From positions 28,664,836 to 28,728,835 of the forward strand of contig OY829538.1 in NCBI GenBank assembly GCA_963691705.1: 64,000 bases of DNA. The letters are read 5' to 3'. Numbering within the stretch: position 1 is the stretch's first letter; the number at the start of each line of letters is the position of its first letter. This document shows, in pieces, positions 25,363 to 39,382 of the stretch. Source of the stretch: Viola odorata (taxonomy: Eukaryota > Streptophyta > Magnoliopsida > Malpighiales > Violaceae). Both the position numbers and the translations under genes were made by a program. Under the pieces are notes generated by a model, which saw only the letters and a program-made list of their open reading frames with translations, did no database searches and was not told where the DNA came from.

Positions 25363-27033
25363 ATGTCTCAAGAGGGAGTACAACAACCCGATCTATCGGC
25401 TATACTAGCCATCATGACGGGACAGCTCCGAACATTGAATGAACGGCAATTAACTGCAAATGAGCGGCAGCTAACTACCGATGCAAGGCTAGCTAAGGTG
25501 GAAGCGTTAGGTACCATTAATCCAGTTCCTATAGCCGCGAATAACCAACGTGATGGCCGTTTGTCTGATCTGTCCGAAGAAGATGACAACGCCCGTCGAC
25601 CACGTGATGAGAATCGTCGGCCTAATCTTGCTTTGGTCCCTCCGAGGCGACTTGCCAGACGTGGTCCACAATTACCATATTCTGATTAGGAAGGAGAACC
25701 TGATGGGGGAGAAGGCTGGATAAATACAAGGGATGGACAGAGGAGGGAGAGATGAGACCGTCGTGATGGTAGGAGAGAACGGGAGGATGACCGTTTGGAT
25801 GCTAATCTAAACAGCATCAAAATGAAAATACCTCCGTTTAAGGGTACTGACGACCCTGATGCATACTTAACTTGGGAAAGGAAAGTAGATGCTATCTTCT
25901 TATGTCACAATTATTCGGAAGGTAAAAAGGTTCAGATCGCCGCAGTCGAATTCTGTGGGTATGCTAGTCATTGGTGGGAGCAGTTCAATCGGAAAAGGGC
26001 AGCTGTCTTAGCTGGTCCGATTGCTAATTGGGAAGAGATGAAGCAGGCGATGAGACAACGGTTTGTCCCTGCCCACTTTCACCGTGAGCTTCATCAACGG
26101 CTTCAGACCTTGAAGCAAGGCAGCAAGGGAGTTGGAGCATACTTTAATGAGATGGAAATTGCTTTGGCTCAAGCGAAGATTACTGAAGAAACTGAGGTAA
26201 CGATGGCTCGGTTTCTTACTGGTTTGAATGCAGACGTTGCCGATGCATTGGAGCTGACTCAATATAACACTATTGAGGAGATGCTTCATATGGCTCAAAA
26301 GATTGAAAAACATAGGAAAGCTAGGAGTTCCTATAAGACTACTGGGTTGACACCTTGGAAGAAGACGTCTTGGAATAAGGATGACAAAACGGCCCCTGCC
26401 GTTTTGAAGGGATCTGCCAGTGCTGTTGTTCCTTCTAAAACGGCAACTACCAAACCTTATACTCCACCAGTGGATCGGCCAGCTACTAAGGAGATTGTTT
26501 GTTTTAAGTGTAACGGCCGAGGGCATAAGAAATCGGAATGCCCTAATAAAAGAGTCTTTATCATCAGGCCGAATGGAGAGGAGGAATCGGATGATGAGCG
26601 GGAAGAATCGGAATCGGGAAATGCCGATGCCGATTCAGATGTTGACCGACAGGAAGGAGAGCAGGTGAACTTGCTTGTTGTGCGTCGGAACCTCAACGTA
26701 CATACCACAGAAGACGTTTGTGATGAGGAGCAACGGACCAATCTGTTTCATACCCGAGGCGTGATAGACAAGAAAGGTTGTTCCATTATCATTGATAACG
26801 GCAGTTGCACCAACTGTGCGAGTTGGTTGATGGTTGATAAACTGAATTTACCAACGGTAAAGCATTCGAATCCATATCTTCTACATTGGATGACGGATGA
26901 CAACGGTATTAAGGTAACCAAACAGATACTTGCAAAGTTCAGAATCGGCAAGTACTATGATGAAGTTCTCTGTGATGTTGTGCCGATGCAAGCGAGCCAT
27001 ATTATCCTTGGGCGACCGTGGCAGTTTGACTGA
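25363..27033 (+). pseudogene. gag: gag-protease gene, unit 7
   Basis: Returns to the MTGQ and SASAVV residues of units 2-5, although both neighbours (6 and 8) differ. Same three stops; tail at 27034-27345. Confidence 0.9.
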
Positions 27034-27345
27034 GCGGCAAATCATGAGGGAAGGAGGAAAAGAAAAGGGCATAAAAGAACCCAAAGTCTTAAAGAAGACT
27101 AATCAAAACAGCCCCCATGAAAAGAGTGAGCATGGGTTAACTAATTCTTCTTCTTCTTGTGTTTTCTCTTTAGGGCAGCAAAAGCAAGATGTTTTGAAGG
27201 AGAAAGAGTTTTCTAAGTTGCAACAATTGGAGTTGGATGCCTTGGGTAATCCCTTTCCTTCATGTGTTTCCTTTGTTGATTCTAATAGAATTGTTGTCTT
27301 AAAAGAATCAGATTCGAGGGCGAATCTTTTCGAAGGGGAAGGGAA

Positions 27346-28457
27346 TGATACGATCCTAGCCCCATGGCTAACCCTAGTGAGGTTAATGCAACCCCTAGAC
27401 ATGGAGACCAGGCAGGAGAGGCTGTTTGATCAAGCTGTCAGGCATAGGATGACATGGAAGGTGGCTTGGAGGCACCTGGCACAAGGTTTGACATCCATCC
27501 TAGTCAACCCTTGGAAGACCGGCTTCAATAAAAGATCCAGTACATATACAAGCCCTATTGGAGTCTTATTAAGGCTGTGTCCAAGTTTCAGAGCATTCAG
27601 ACAAGTAGACATCAAGGAGATTCGAGATGACAATCTCGCACACAGCAGTTCTAGGTGCAGACACAACAGGCAACTTCTTCGGAACGTAACCAGAGCTTTA
27701 CATGTCGGAATCGTGAGATCGACCTCTCGTTGGAAACTTCAGGATGTTAGCTTTCATTTGAGACAAGATTCAGATCATTTGGACAAGTGGTTTGAAATTT
27801 ATGGACGTAAACATTATGGCGTGCAGTCTGTACGCGAGACAACATACAACTTGAAGTTTCGGCCCAAACCTTGGCCCGATGATGGAGAACTCGACATGGG
27901 CTGCTGGAATGTATTTAAATATATTTATATTTACTATAATTAGTTAATTAGTTAATTAGTTAATTGGTTAATTAGTTAATTGATTAATTAGTTAAGTGTT
28001 TTACTTTATTTAATATTCCTATTTTGGAATTAGGGTTTGTTTGTAACCTTATATAAGGAGCCGCTTGGCCTCCTTAGAAACTTGGCTGTTATTTGATAAA
28101 TTGAGTTAATCTCTTCAATCTCCGCCCCTTGTTCAAGTTGGTTGAACCTTGTTCTTCTTGAGTCCGCAATACTTGAGTCGTATACAAGTAAATCTTGGAA
28201 TTGCATCCTACTTGTTGTTTATCTTCTTGTTCGGACTTTGGTTGGCTGGAGCTTAGCGTTCAGCAGGTCTTAGTTGTGCAAGTTTATCATTCACAAGGAC
28301 CCTCTCTTGTTCGGATTTTGGTTGGCTGGAGCTTAGCGTTCAGCAGGTCTTAATTGTGCAAGTGAGTTCTATCTATTCTATCTATTCCGCAGGAAATCCA
28401 TCTTTGAACAAAGATCAAATTTGGTGCTACGCATCCTAAGGAACCAGGATCGTATCA
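27346..28457 (+). repeat. LTR copy 7
   Basis: Complete copy, HLDKW variant, open U3 frame. Confidence 0.96.
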
Positions 28458-29375
28458 GTTGGTAGCGGGGCTTAAGGCGTTCAAAGATTGGTAAGTATCT
28501 TAATTGTTTTCAAGTTTTCATCGTTGAAATCGGTATTTCTTTCTACTCCATTCAAAACCGATTTCTTTGCCGTGCTTGGTTAGTTACTTGAATACAATTG
28601 GTTGTGTTTCGGTCCAGTTTGTTGTGTTGAAATTCGCTAAATTACTTGCGTTTTCTACCCACAAGAAGGTCACAAAATACAAGAGAAAATTCTGTTCAGT
28701 ATCAGTAACTTCAGTTGTCGAATTTGTATTCATATATATAGCAACTGAAGTCCGATTTTAGTAATTGTGGTTTCGTTGGAAAGCTGAATCTGTTGGGCTT
28801 CCGAATCAAAAAGAATCGGTCGATTCGGAGTTCAGAGTAAAAAGTTCTGATCAAAACACTGAATTGTGTTTTGCTGTCAAAAAAAAAAAAAAAACAACAA
28901 CAGGGAAATTTCCCAAAGAAAAGAAAGGGATCCGATCCTGCAAATACGAAAATATATAGAAGTATTTGCTCCATAAAAACCAGATTTATCAAGGAATTAA
29001 ATTGCACTGCGATTGGGTATTACAATCATAACTGAAATTGAACTTGTTTGAGTCCTTTCGAGTCAATTTTGAGCTTTCTTTGATTCCTTGAAATTGCCTT
29101 CTACTCTACTTGCTATTTGTTTGATTGATTGTTCTTACAATTACTCAAATATCAAGTGTCACCTTTCTTTTCAGTGCTAGTTTTCTTTGAGAGTCTTCTT
29201 GGAAGCTTTTCTTTGGATTCTTGAGTCTCACTAACACTTGAACATTGCAGGGAATTTTGAGAGATTTTGTGAGATTATTAGAGTGATTAAACACGAGAGT
29301 AAACACGTGAGGGAGTGCTAGGTTAGTGCAATTTTACATTTTCTCTGGTGTTGTGAATTTCAGGAAAAGTAAAAG
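28458..29375 (+). other. 5' leader of internal region 8
   Basis: 918 bp: the A-run is 16 instead of 15. First leader with GATTTTAG and TTCGTTGG, which continue to unit 11. Internal region 12 also has GTTGGAAAG, so these look like the older states. Confidence 0.8.
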
Positions 29376-31046
29376 ATGTCTCAAGAGGGAGTACAACAAC
29401 CCGATCTATCGGCTATACTAGCCATAATGACGGAACAACTCCGAACATTGAATGAACGGCAATTAACTGCAAATGAGCGGCAGCTAACTACCGATGCAAG
29501 GCTAGCTAAGGTGGAAGCGTTAGGTACCATTAATCCAGTTCCTATAGCCGCGAATAACCAACGTGATGGCCGTTTGTCTGATCTGTCCGAAGAAGATGAC
29601 AACGCCCGTCGACCACGTGATGAGAATCGTCGGCCTAATCTTGCTTTGGTCCCTCCGAGGCGACTTGCCAGACGTGGTCCACAATTACCATATTCTGATT
29701 AGGAAGGAGAACCTGATGGGGGAGAAGGCTGGATAAATACAAGGGATGGACAGAGGAGGGAGAGATGAGACCGTCGTGATGGTAGGAGAGAACGGGAGGA
29801 TGACCGTTTGGATGCTAATCTAAACAGCATCAAAATGAAAATACCTCCGTTTAAGGGTACTGACGACCCTGATGCATACTTAACTTGGGAAAGGAAAGTA
29901 GATGCTATCTTCTTATGTCACAATTATTCGGAAGGTAAAAAGGTTCAGATCGCCGCAGTCGAATTCTGTGGGTATGCTAGTCATTGGTGGGAGCAGTTCA
30001 ATCGGAAAAGGGCAGCTGTCTTAGCTGGTCCGATTGCTAATTGGGAAGAGATGAAGCAGGCGATGAGACAACGGTTTGTCCCTGCCCACTTTCACCGTGA
30101 GCTTCATCAACGGCTTCAGACCTTGAAGCAAGGCAGCAAGGGAGTTGGAGCATACTTTAATGAGATGGAAATTGCTTTGGCTCAAGCGAAGATTACTGAA
30201 GAAACTGAGGTAACGATGGCTCGGTTTCTTACTGGTTTGAATGCAGACGTTGCCGATGCATTGGAGCTGACTCAATATAACACTATTGAGGAGATGCTTC
30301 ATATGGCTCAAAAGATTGAAAAACATAGGAAAGCTAGGAGTTCCTATAAGACTACTGGGTTGACACCTTGGAAGAAGACGTCTTGGAATAAGGATGACAA
30401 AACGGCCCCTGCCGTTTTGAAGGGATCTGCCAGTGTTGTTGTTCCTTCTAAAACGGCAACTACCAAACCTTATACTCCACCAGTGGATCGGCCAGCTACT
30501 AAGGAGATTGTTTGTTTTAAGTGTAACGGCCGAGGGCATAAGAAATCGGAATGCCCTAATAAAAGAGTCTTTATCATCAGGCCGAATGGAGAGGAGGAAT
30601 CGGATGATGAGCGGGAAGAATCGGAATCGGGAAATGCCGATGCCGATTCAGATGTTGACCGACAGGAAGGAGAGCAGGTGAACTTGCTTGTTGTGCGTCG
30701 GAACCTCAACGTACATACCACAGAAGACGTTTGTGATGAGGAGCAACGGACCAATCTGTTTCATACCCGAGGCGTGATAGACAAGAAAGGTTGTTCCATT
30801 ATCATTGATAACGGCAGTTGCACCAACTGTGCGAGTTGGTTGATGGTTGATAAACTGAATTTACCAACGGTAAAGCATTCGAATCCATATCTTCTACATT
30901 GGATGACGGATGACAACGGTATTAAGGTAACCAAACAGATACTTGCAAAGTTCAGAATCGGCAAGTACTATGATGAAGTTCTCTGTGATGTTGTGCCGAT
31001 GCAAGCGAGCCATATTATCCTTGGGCGACCGTGGCAGTTTGACTGA
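29376..31046 (+). pseudogene. gag: gag-protease gene, unit 8
   Basis: MTEQ and SASVVV as in unit 6, plus a private silent change (GAACAA for GAACAG). Same three stops; tail at 31047-31358. Confidence 0.9.
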
Positions 31047-31358
31047 GCGGCAAATCATGAGGGAAGGAGGAAAAGAAAAGGGCATAAAAGAACCCAAAGT
31101 CTTAAAGAAGACTAATCAAAACAGCCCCCATGAAAAGAGTGAGCATGGGTTAACTAATTCTTCTTCTTCTTGTGTTTTCTCTTTAGGGCAGCAAAAGCAA
31201 GATGTTTTGAAGGAGAAAGAGTTTTCTAAGTTGCAACAATTGGAGTTGGATGCCTTGGGTAATCCCTTTCCTTCATGTGTTTCCTTTGTTGATTCTAATA
31301 GAATTGTTGTCTTAAAAGAATCAGATTCGAGGGCGAATCTTTTCGAAGGGGAAGGGAA

Positions 31359-32470
31359 TGATACGATCCTAGCCCCATGGCTAACCCTAGTGAGGTTAAT
31401 GCAACCCCTAGACATGGAGACCAGGCAGGAGAGGCTTTTTGATCAAGCTGTCAGGCATAGGATGACATGGAAGGTGGCTTGGAGGCACCTGGCACAAGGT
31501 TTGACATCCATCCTAGTCAACCCTTGGAAGACCGGCTTCAATAAAAGATCCAGTACATATACAAGCCCTATTGGAGTCTTATTAAGGCTGTGTCCAAGTT
31601 TCAGAGCATTCAGACAAGTAGACATCAAGGAGATTCGAGATGACAATCTCGCACACAGCAGTTCTAGGTGCAGACACAACAGGCAACTTCTTCGGAACGT
31701 AACCAGAGCTTTACATGTCGGAATCGTGAGATCGACCTCTCGTTGGAAACTTCAGGATGTTAGCTTTCATTTGAGACAAGATTCAGATCATTTGGACAAG
31801 TGGTTTGAAATTTATGGACGTAAACATTATGGCGTGCAGTCTGTACGCGAGACAACATACAACTTGAAGTTTCGGCCCAAACCTTGGCCCGATGATGGAG
31901 AACTCGACATGGGCTGCTGGAATGTATTTAAATATATTTATATTTACTATAATTAGTTAATTAGTTAATTAGTTAATTGGTTAATTAGTTAATTGATTAA
32001 TTAGTTAAGTGTTTTACTTTATTTAATATTCCTATTTTGGAATTAGGGTTTGTTTGTAACCTTATATAAGGAGCCGCTTGGCCTCCTTAGAAACTTGGCT
32101 GTTATTTGATAAATTGAGTTAATCTCTTCAATCTCCGCCCCTTGTTCAAGTTGGTTGAACCTTGTTCTTCTTGAGTCCGCAATACTTGAGTCGTATACAA
32201 GTAAATCTTGGAATTGCATCCTACTTGTTGTTTATCTTCTTGTTCGGACTTTGGTTGGCTGGAGCTTAGCGTTCAGCAGGTCTTAGTTGTGCAAGTTTAT
32301 CATTCACAAGGACCCTCTCTTGTTCGGATTTTGGTTGGCTGGAGCTTAGCGTTCAGCAGGTCTTAATTGTGCAAGTGAGTTCTATCTATTCTATCTATTC
32401 CGCAGGAAATCCATCTTTGAACAAAGATCAAATTTGGTGCTACGCATCCTAAGGAACCAGGATCGTATCA
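31359..32470 (+). repeat. LTR copy 8
   Basis: Complete copy; private change GGCTTTTTGAT for GGCTGTTTGAT near 31437. Confidence 0.96.
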
Positions 32471-33387
32471 GTTGGTAGCGGGGCTTAAGGCGTTCAAAGA
32501 TTGGTAAGTATCTTAATTGTTTTCAAGTTTTCATCGTTGAAATCGGTATTTCTTTCTACTCCATTCAAAACCGATTTCTTTGCCGTGCTTGGTTAGTTAC
32601 TTGAATACAATTGGTTGTGTTTCGGTCCAGTTTGTTGTGTTGAAATTCGCTAAATTACTTGCGTTTTCTACCCACAAGAAGGTCACAAAATACAAGAGAA
32701 AATTCTGTTCAGTATCAGTAACTTCAGTTGTCGAATTTGTATTCATATATATAGCAACTGAAGTCCGATTTTAGTAATTGTGGTTTCGTTGGAAAGCTGA
32801 ATCTGTTGGGCTTCCGAATCAAAAAGAATCGGTCGATTCGGAGTTCAGAGTAAAAAGTTCTGATCAAAACACTGAATTGTGTTTTGCTATCAAAAAAAAA
32901 AAAAAACAACAACAGGGAAATTTCCCAAAGAAAAGAAAGGGATCCGATCCTGCAAATACGAAAATATATAGAAGTATTTGCTCCATAAAAACCAGATTTA
33001 TCAAGGAATTAAATTGCACTGCGATTGGGTATTACAATCATAACTGAAATTGAACTTGTTTGAGTCCTTTCGAGTCAATTTTGAGCTTTCTTTGATTCCT
33101 TGAAATTGCCTTCTACTCTACTTGCTATTTGTTTGATTGATTGTTCTTACAATTACTCAAATATCAAGTGTCACCTTTCTTTTCAGTGCTAGTTTTCTTT
33201 GAGAGTCTTCTTGGAAGCTTTTCTTTGGATTCTTGAGTCTCACTAACACTTGAACATTGCAGGGAATTTTGAGAGATTTTGTGAGATTATTAGAGTGATT
33301 AAACACGAGAGTAAACACGTGAGGGAGTGCTAGGTTAGTGCAATTTTACATTTTCTCTGGTGTTGTGAATTTCAGGAAAAGTAAAAG
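32471..33387 (+). other. 5' leader of internal region 9
   Basis: A-run of 15, preceded by GCTATC instead of GCTGTC, a change shared only with unit 10. Confidence 0.8.
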
Positions 33388-35058
33388 ATGTCTCAAGAGG
33401 GAGTACAACAACCCGATCTATCGGCTATACTAGCCATAATGACGGAACAGCTCCGAACATTGAATGAACGGCAATTAACTGCAAATGAGCGGCAGCTAAC
33501 TACCGATGCAAGGCTAGCTAAGGTGGAAGCGTTAGGTACCATTAATCCAGTTCCTATAGCCGCGAATAACCAACGTGATGGCCGTTTGTCTGATCTGTCC
33601 GAAGAAGATGACAACGCCCGTCGACCACGTGATGAGAATCGTCGGCCTAATCTTGCTTTGGTCCCTCCGAGGCGACTTGCCAGACGTGGTCCACAATTAC
33701 CATATTCTGATTAGGAAGGAGAACCTGATGGGGGAGAAGGCTGGATAAATACAAGGGATGGACAGAGGAGGGAGAGATGAGACCGTCGTGATGGTAGGAG
33801 AGAACGGGAGGATGACCGTTTGGATGCTAATCTAAACAGCATCAAAATGAAAATACCTCCGTTTAAGGGTACTGACGACCCTGATGCATACTTAACTTGG
33901 GAAAGGAAAGTAGATGCTATCTTCTTATGTCACAATTATTCGGAAGGTAAAAAGGTTCAGATCGCCGCAGTCGAATTCTGTGGGTATGCTAGTCATTGGT
34001 GGGAGCAGTTCAATCGGAAAAGGGCAGCTGTCTTAGCTGGTCCGATTGCTAATTGGGAAGAGATGAAGCAGGCGATGAGACAACGGTTTGTCCCTGCCCA
34101 CTTTCACCGTGAGCTTCATCAACGGCTTCAGACCTTGAAGCAAGGCAGCAAGGGAGTTGGAGCATACTTTAATGAGATGGAAATTGCTTTGGCTCAAGCG
34201 AAGATTACTGAAGAAACTGAGGTAACGATGGCTCGGTTTCTTACTGGTTTGAATGCAGACGTTGCCGATGCATTGGAGCTGACTCAATATAACACTATTG
34301 AGGAGATGCTTCATATGGCTCAAAAGATTGAAAAACATAGGAAAGCTAGGAGTTCCTATAAGACTACTGGGTTGACACCTTGGAAGAAGACGTCTTGGAA
34401 TAAGGATGACAAAACGGCCCCTGCCGTTTTGAAGGGATCTGCCAGTGCTGTTGTTCCTTCTAAAACGGCAACTACCAAACCTTATACTCCACCAGTGGAT
34501 CGGCCAGCTACTAAGGAGATTGTTTGTTTTAAGTGTAACGGCCGAGGGCATAAGAAATCGGAATGCCCTAATAAAAGAGTCTTTATCATCAGGCCGAATG
34601 GAGAGGAGGAATCGGATGATGAGCGGGAAGAATCGGAATCGGGAAATGCCGATGCCGATTCAGATGTTGACCGACAGGAAGGAGAGCAGGTGAACTTGCT
34701 TGTTGTGCGTCGGAACCTCAACGTACATACCACAGAAGACGTTTGTGATGAGGAGCAACGGACCAATCTGTTTCATACCCGAGGCGTGATAGACAAGAAA
34801 GGTTGTTCCATTATCATTGATAACGGCAGTTGCACCAACTGTGCGAGTTGGTTGATGGTTGATAAACTGAATTTACCAACGGTAAAGCATTCGAATCCAT
34901 ATCTTCTACATTGGATGACGGATGACAACGGTATTAAGGTAACCAAACAGATACTTGCAAAGTTCAGAATCGGCAAGTACTATGATGAAGTTCTCTGTGA
35001 TGTTGTGCCGATGCAAGCGAGCCATATTATCCTTGGGCGACCGTGGCAGTTTGACTGA
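33388..35058 (+). pseudogene. gag: gag-protease gene, unit 9
   Basis: MTEQ with SASAVV; same three stops; tail at 35059-35370. Confidence 0.9.
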
Positions 35059-35370
35059 GCGGCAAATCATGAGGGAAGGAGGAAAAGAAAAGGGCATAAA
35101 AGAACCCAAAGTCTTAAAGAAGACTAATCAAAACAGCCCCCATGAAAAGAGTGAGCATGGGTTAACTAATTCTTCTTCTTCTTGTGTTTTCTCTTTAGGG
35201 CAGCAAAAGCAAGATGTTTTGAAGGAGAAAGAGTTTTCTAAGTTGCAACAATTGGAGTTGGATGCCTTGGGTAATCCCTTTCCTTCATGTGTTTCCTTTG
35301 TTGATTCTAATAGAATTGTTGTCTTAAAAGAATCAGATTCGAGGGCGAATCTTTTCGAAGGGGAAGGGAA

Positions 35371-36482
35371 TGATACGATCCTAGCCCCATGGCTAACCCT
35401 AGTGAGGTTAATGCAACCCCTAGACATGGAGACCAGGCAGGAGAGGCTGTTTGATCAAGCTCTCAGGCATAGGATGACATGGAAGGTGGCTTGGAGGCAC
35501 CTGGCACAAGGTTTGACATCCATCCTAGTCAACCCTTGGAAGACCGGCTTCAATAAAAGATCCAGTACATATACAAGCCCTATTGGAGTCTTATTAAGGC
35601 TGTGTCCAAGTTTCAGAGCATTCAGACAAGTAGACATCAAGGAGATTCGAGATGACAATCTCGCACACAGCAGTTCTAGGTGCAGACACAACAGGCAACT
35701 TCTTCGGAACGTAACCAGAGCTTTACATGTCGGAATCGTGAGATCGACCTTTCGTTGGAAACTTCAGGATGTTAGCTTTCATTTGAGACAAGATTCAGAT
35801 CATTTGAACAAGTGGTTTGAAATTTATGGACGTAAACATTATGGCGTGCAGTCTGTACGCGAGACAACATACAACTTGAAGTTTCGGCCCAAACCTTGGC
35901 CCGATGATGGAGAACTCGACATGGGCTGCTGGAATGTATTTAAATATATTTATATTTACTATAATTAGTTAATTAGTTAATTAGTTAATTGGTTAATTAG
36001 TTAATTGATTAATTAGTTAAGTGTTTTACTTTATTTAATATTCCTATTTTGGAATTAGGGTTTGTTTGTAACCTTATATAAGGAGCCGCTTGGCCTCCTT
36101 AGAAACTTGGCTGTTATTTGATAAATTGAGTTAATCTCTTCAATCTCCGCCCCTTGTTCAAGTTGGTTGAACCTTGTTCTTCTTGAGTCCGCAATACTTG
36201 AGTCGTATACAAGTAAATCTTGGAATTGCATCCTACTTGTTGTTTATCTTCTTGTTCGGACTTTGGTTGGCTGGAGCTTAGCGTTCAGCAGGTCTTAGTT
36301 GTGCAAGTTTATCATTCACAAGGACCCTCTCTTGTTCGGATTTTGGTTGGCTGGAGCTTAGCGTTCAGCAGGTCTTAATTGTGCAAGTGAGTTCTATCTA
36401 TTCTATCTATTCCGCAGGAAATCCATCTTTGAACAAAGATCAAATTTGGTGCTACGCATCCTAAGGAACCAGGATCGTATCA
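35371..36482 (+). repeat. LTR copy 9
   Basis: Complete copy with private changes in the open U3 frame: Val to Leu (CTCTCAGG), Ser to Phe (CTTTCG) and HLNKW. Confidence 0.96.
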
Positions 36483-37399
36483 GTTGGTAGCGGGGCTTAA
36501 GGCGTTCAAAGATTGGTAAGTATCTTAATTGTTTTCAAGTTTTCATCGTTGAAATCGGTATTTCTTTCTACTCCATTCAAAACCGATTTCTTTGCCGTGC
36601 TTGGTTAGTTACTTGAATACAATTGGTTGTGTTTCGGTCCAGTTTGTTGTGTTGAAATTCGCTAAATTACTTGCGTTTTCTACCCACAAGAAGGTCACAA
36701 AATACAAGAGAAAATTCTGTTCAGTATCAGTAACTTCAGTTGTCGAATTTGTATTCATATATATAGCAACTGAAGTCCGATTTTAGTAATTGTGGTTTCG
36801 TTGGAAAGCTGAATCTGTTGGGCTTCCGAATCAAAAAGAATCGGTCGATTCGGAGTTCAGAGTAAAAAGTTCTGATCAAAACACTGAATTGTGTTTTGCT
36901 ATCAAAAAAAAAAAAAAACAACAACAGGGAAATTTCCCAAAGAAAAGAAAGGGATCCGATCCTGCAAATACGAAAATATATAGAAGTATTTGCTCCATAA
37001 AAACCAGATTTATCAAGGAATTAAATTGCACTGCGATTGGGTATTACAATCATAACTGAAATTGAACTTGTTTGAGTCCTTTCGAGTCAATTTTGAGCTT
37101 TCTTTGATTCCTTGAAATTGCCTTCTACTCTACTTGCTATTTGTTTGATTGATTGTTCTTACAATTACTCAAATATCAAGTGTCACCTTTCTTTTCAGTG
37201 CTAGTTTTCTTTGAGAGTCTTCTTGGAAGCTTTTCTTTGGATTCTTGAGTCTCACTAACACTTGAACATTGCAGGGAATTTTGAGAGATTTTGTGAGATT
37301 ATTAGAGTGATTAAACACGAGAGTAAACACGTGAGGGAGTGCTAGGTTAGTGCAATTTTACATTTTCTCTGGTGTTGTGAATTTCAGGAAAAGTAAAAG
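36483..37399 (+). other. 5' leader of internal region 10
   Basis: Shares GCTATC before the A-run with unit 9. Confidence 0.8.
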
Positions 37400-39070
37400 A
37401 TGTCTCAAGAGGGAGTACAACAACCCGATCTATCGGCTATACTAGCCATAATGACGGAACAGCTCCGAACATTGAATGAACGGCAATTAACTGCAAATGA
37501 GCGGCAGCTAACTACCGATGCAAGGCTAGCTAAGGTGGAAGCGTTAGGTACCATTAATCCAGTTCCTATAGCCGCGAATAACCAACGTGATGGCCGTTTG
37601 TCTGATCTGTCCGAAGAAGATGACAACGCCCGTCGACCACGTGATGAGAATCGTCGGCCTAATCTTGCTTTGGTCCCTCCGAGGCGACTTGCCAGACGTG
37701 GTCCACAATTACCATATTCTGATTAGGAAGGAGAACCTGATGGGGGAGAAGGCTGGATAAATACAAGGGATGGACAGAGGAGGGAGAGATGAGACCGTCG
37801 TGATGGTAGGAGAGAACGGGAGGATGACCGTTTGGATGCTAATCTAAACAGCATCAAAATGAAAATACCTCCGTTTAAGGGTACTGACGACCCTGATGCA
37901 TACTTAACTTGGGAAAGGAAAGTAGATGCTATCTTCTTATGTCACAATTATTCGGAAGGTAAAAAGGTTCAGATCGCCGCAGTCGAATTCTGTGGGTATG
38001 CTAGTCATTGGTGGGAGCAGTTCAATCGGAAAAGGGCAGCTGTCTTAGCTGGTCCGATTGCTAATTGGGAAGAGATGAAGCAGGCGATGAGACAACGGTT
38101 TGTCCCTGCCCACTTTCACCGTGAGCTTCATCAACGGCTTCAGACCTTGAAGCAAGGCAGCAAGGGAGTTGGAGCATACTTTAATGAGATGGAAATTGCT
38201 TTGGCTCAAGCGAAGATTACTGAAGAAACTGAGGTAACGATGGCTCGGTTTCTTACTGGTTTGAATGCAGACGTTGCCGATGCATTGGAGCTGACTCAAT
38301 ATAACACTATTGAGGAGATGCTTCATATGGCTCAAAAGATTGAAAAACATAGGAAAGCTAGGAGTTCCTATAAGACTACTGGGTTGACACCTTGGAAGAA
38401 GACGTCTTGGAATAAGGATGACAAAACGGCCCCTGCCGTTTTGAAGGGATCTGCCAGTGCTGTTGTTCCTTCTAAAACGGCAACTACCAAACCTTATACT
38501 CCACCAGTGGATCGGCCAGCTACTAAGGAGATTGTTTGTTTTAAGTGTAACGGCCGAGGGCATAAGAAATCGGAATGCCCTAATAAAAGAGTCTTTATCA
38601 TCAGGCCGAATGGAGAGGAGGAATCGGATGATGAGCGGGAAGAATCGGAATCGGGAAATGCCGATGCCGATTCAGATGTTGACCGACAGGAAGGAGAGCA
38701 TGTGAACTTGCTTGTTGTGCGTCGGAACCTCAACGTACATACCACAGAAGACGTTTGTGATGAGGAGCAACGGACCAATCTGTTTCATACCCGAGGCGTG
38801 ATAGACAAGAAAGGTTGTTCCATTATCATTGATAACGGCAGTTGCACCAACTGTGCGAGTTGGTTGATGGTTGATAAACTGAATTTACCAACGGTAAAGC
38901 ATCCGAATCCATATCTTCTACATTGGATGACGGATGACAACGGTATTAAGGTAACCAAACAGATACTTGCAAAGTTCAGAATCGGCAAGTACTATGATGA
39001 AGTTCTCTGTGATGTTGTGCCGATGCAAGCGAGCCATATCATCCTTGGGCGACCGTGGCAGTTTGACTGA
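37400..39070 (+). pseudogene. gag: gag-protease gene, unit 10
   Basis: Same three stops. Private Gln to His before VNLL; Ser to Pro in KHPNPY, shared with unit 11; and ATCATCCTTGG near the protease end, also shared with unit 11. Tail at 39071-39382 with Asn to Ser in DSRASLF. Confidence 0.9.
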
Positions 39071-39382
39071 GCGGCAAATCATGAGGGAAGGAGGAAAAGA
39101 AAAGGGCATAAAAGAACCCAAAGTCTTAAAGAAGACTAATCAAAACAGCCCCCATGAAAAGAGTGAGCATGGGTTAACTAATTCTTCTTCTTCTTGTGTT
39201 TTCTCTTTAGGGCAGCAAAAGCAAGATGTTTTGAAGGAGAAAGAGTTTTCTAAGTTGCAACAATTGGAGTTGGATGCCTTGGGTAATCCCTTTCCTTCAT
39301 GTGTTTCCTTTGTTGATTCTAATAGAATTGTTGTCTTAAAAGAATCAGATTCGAGGGCGAGTCTTTTCGAAGGGGAAGGGAA

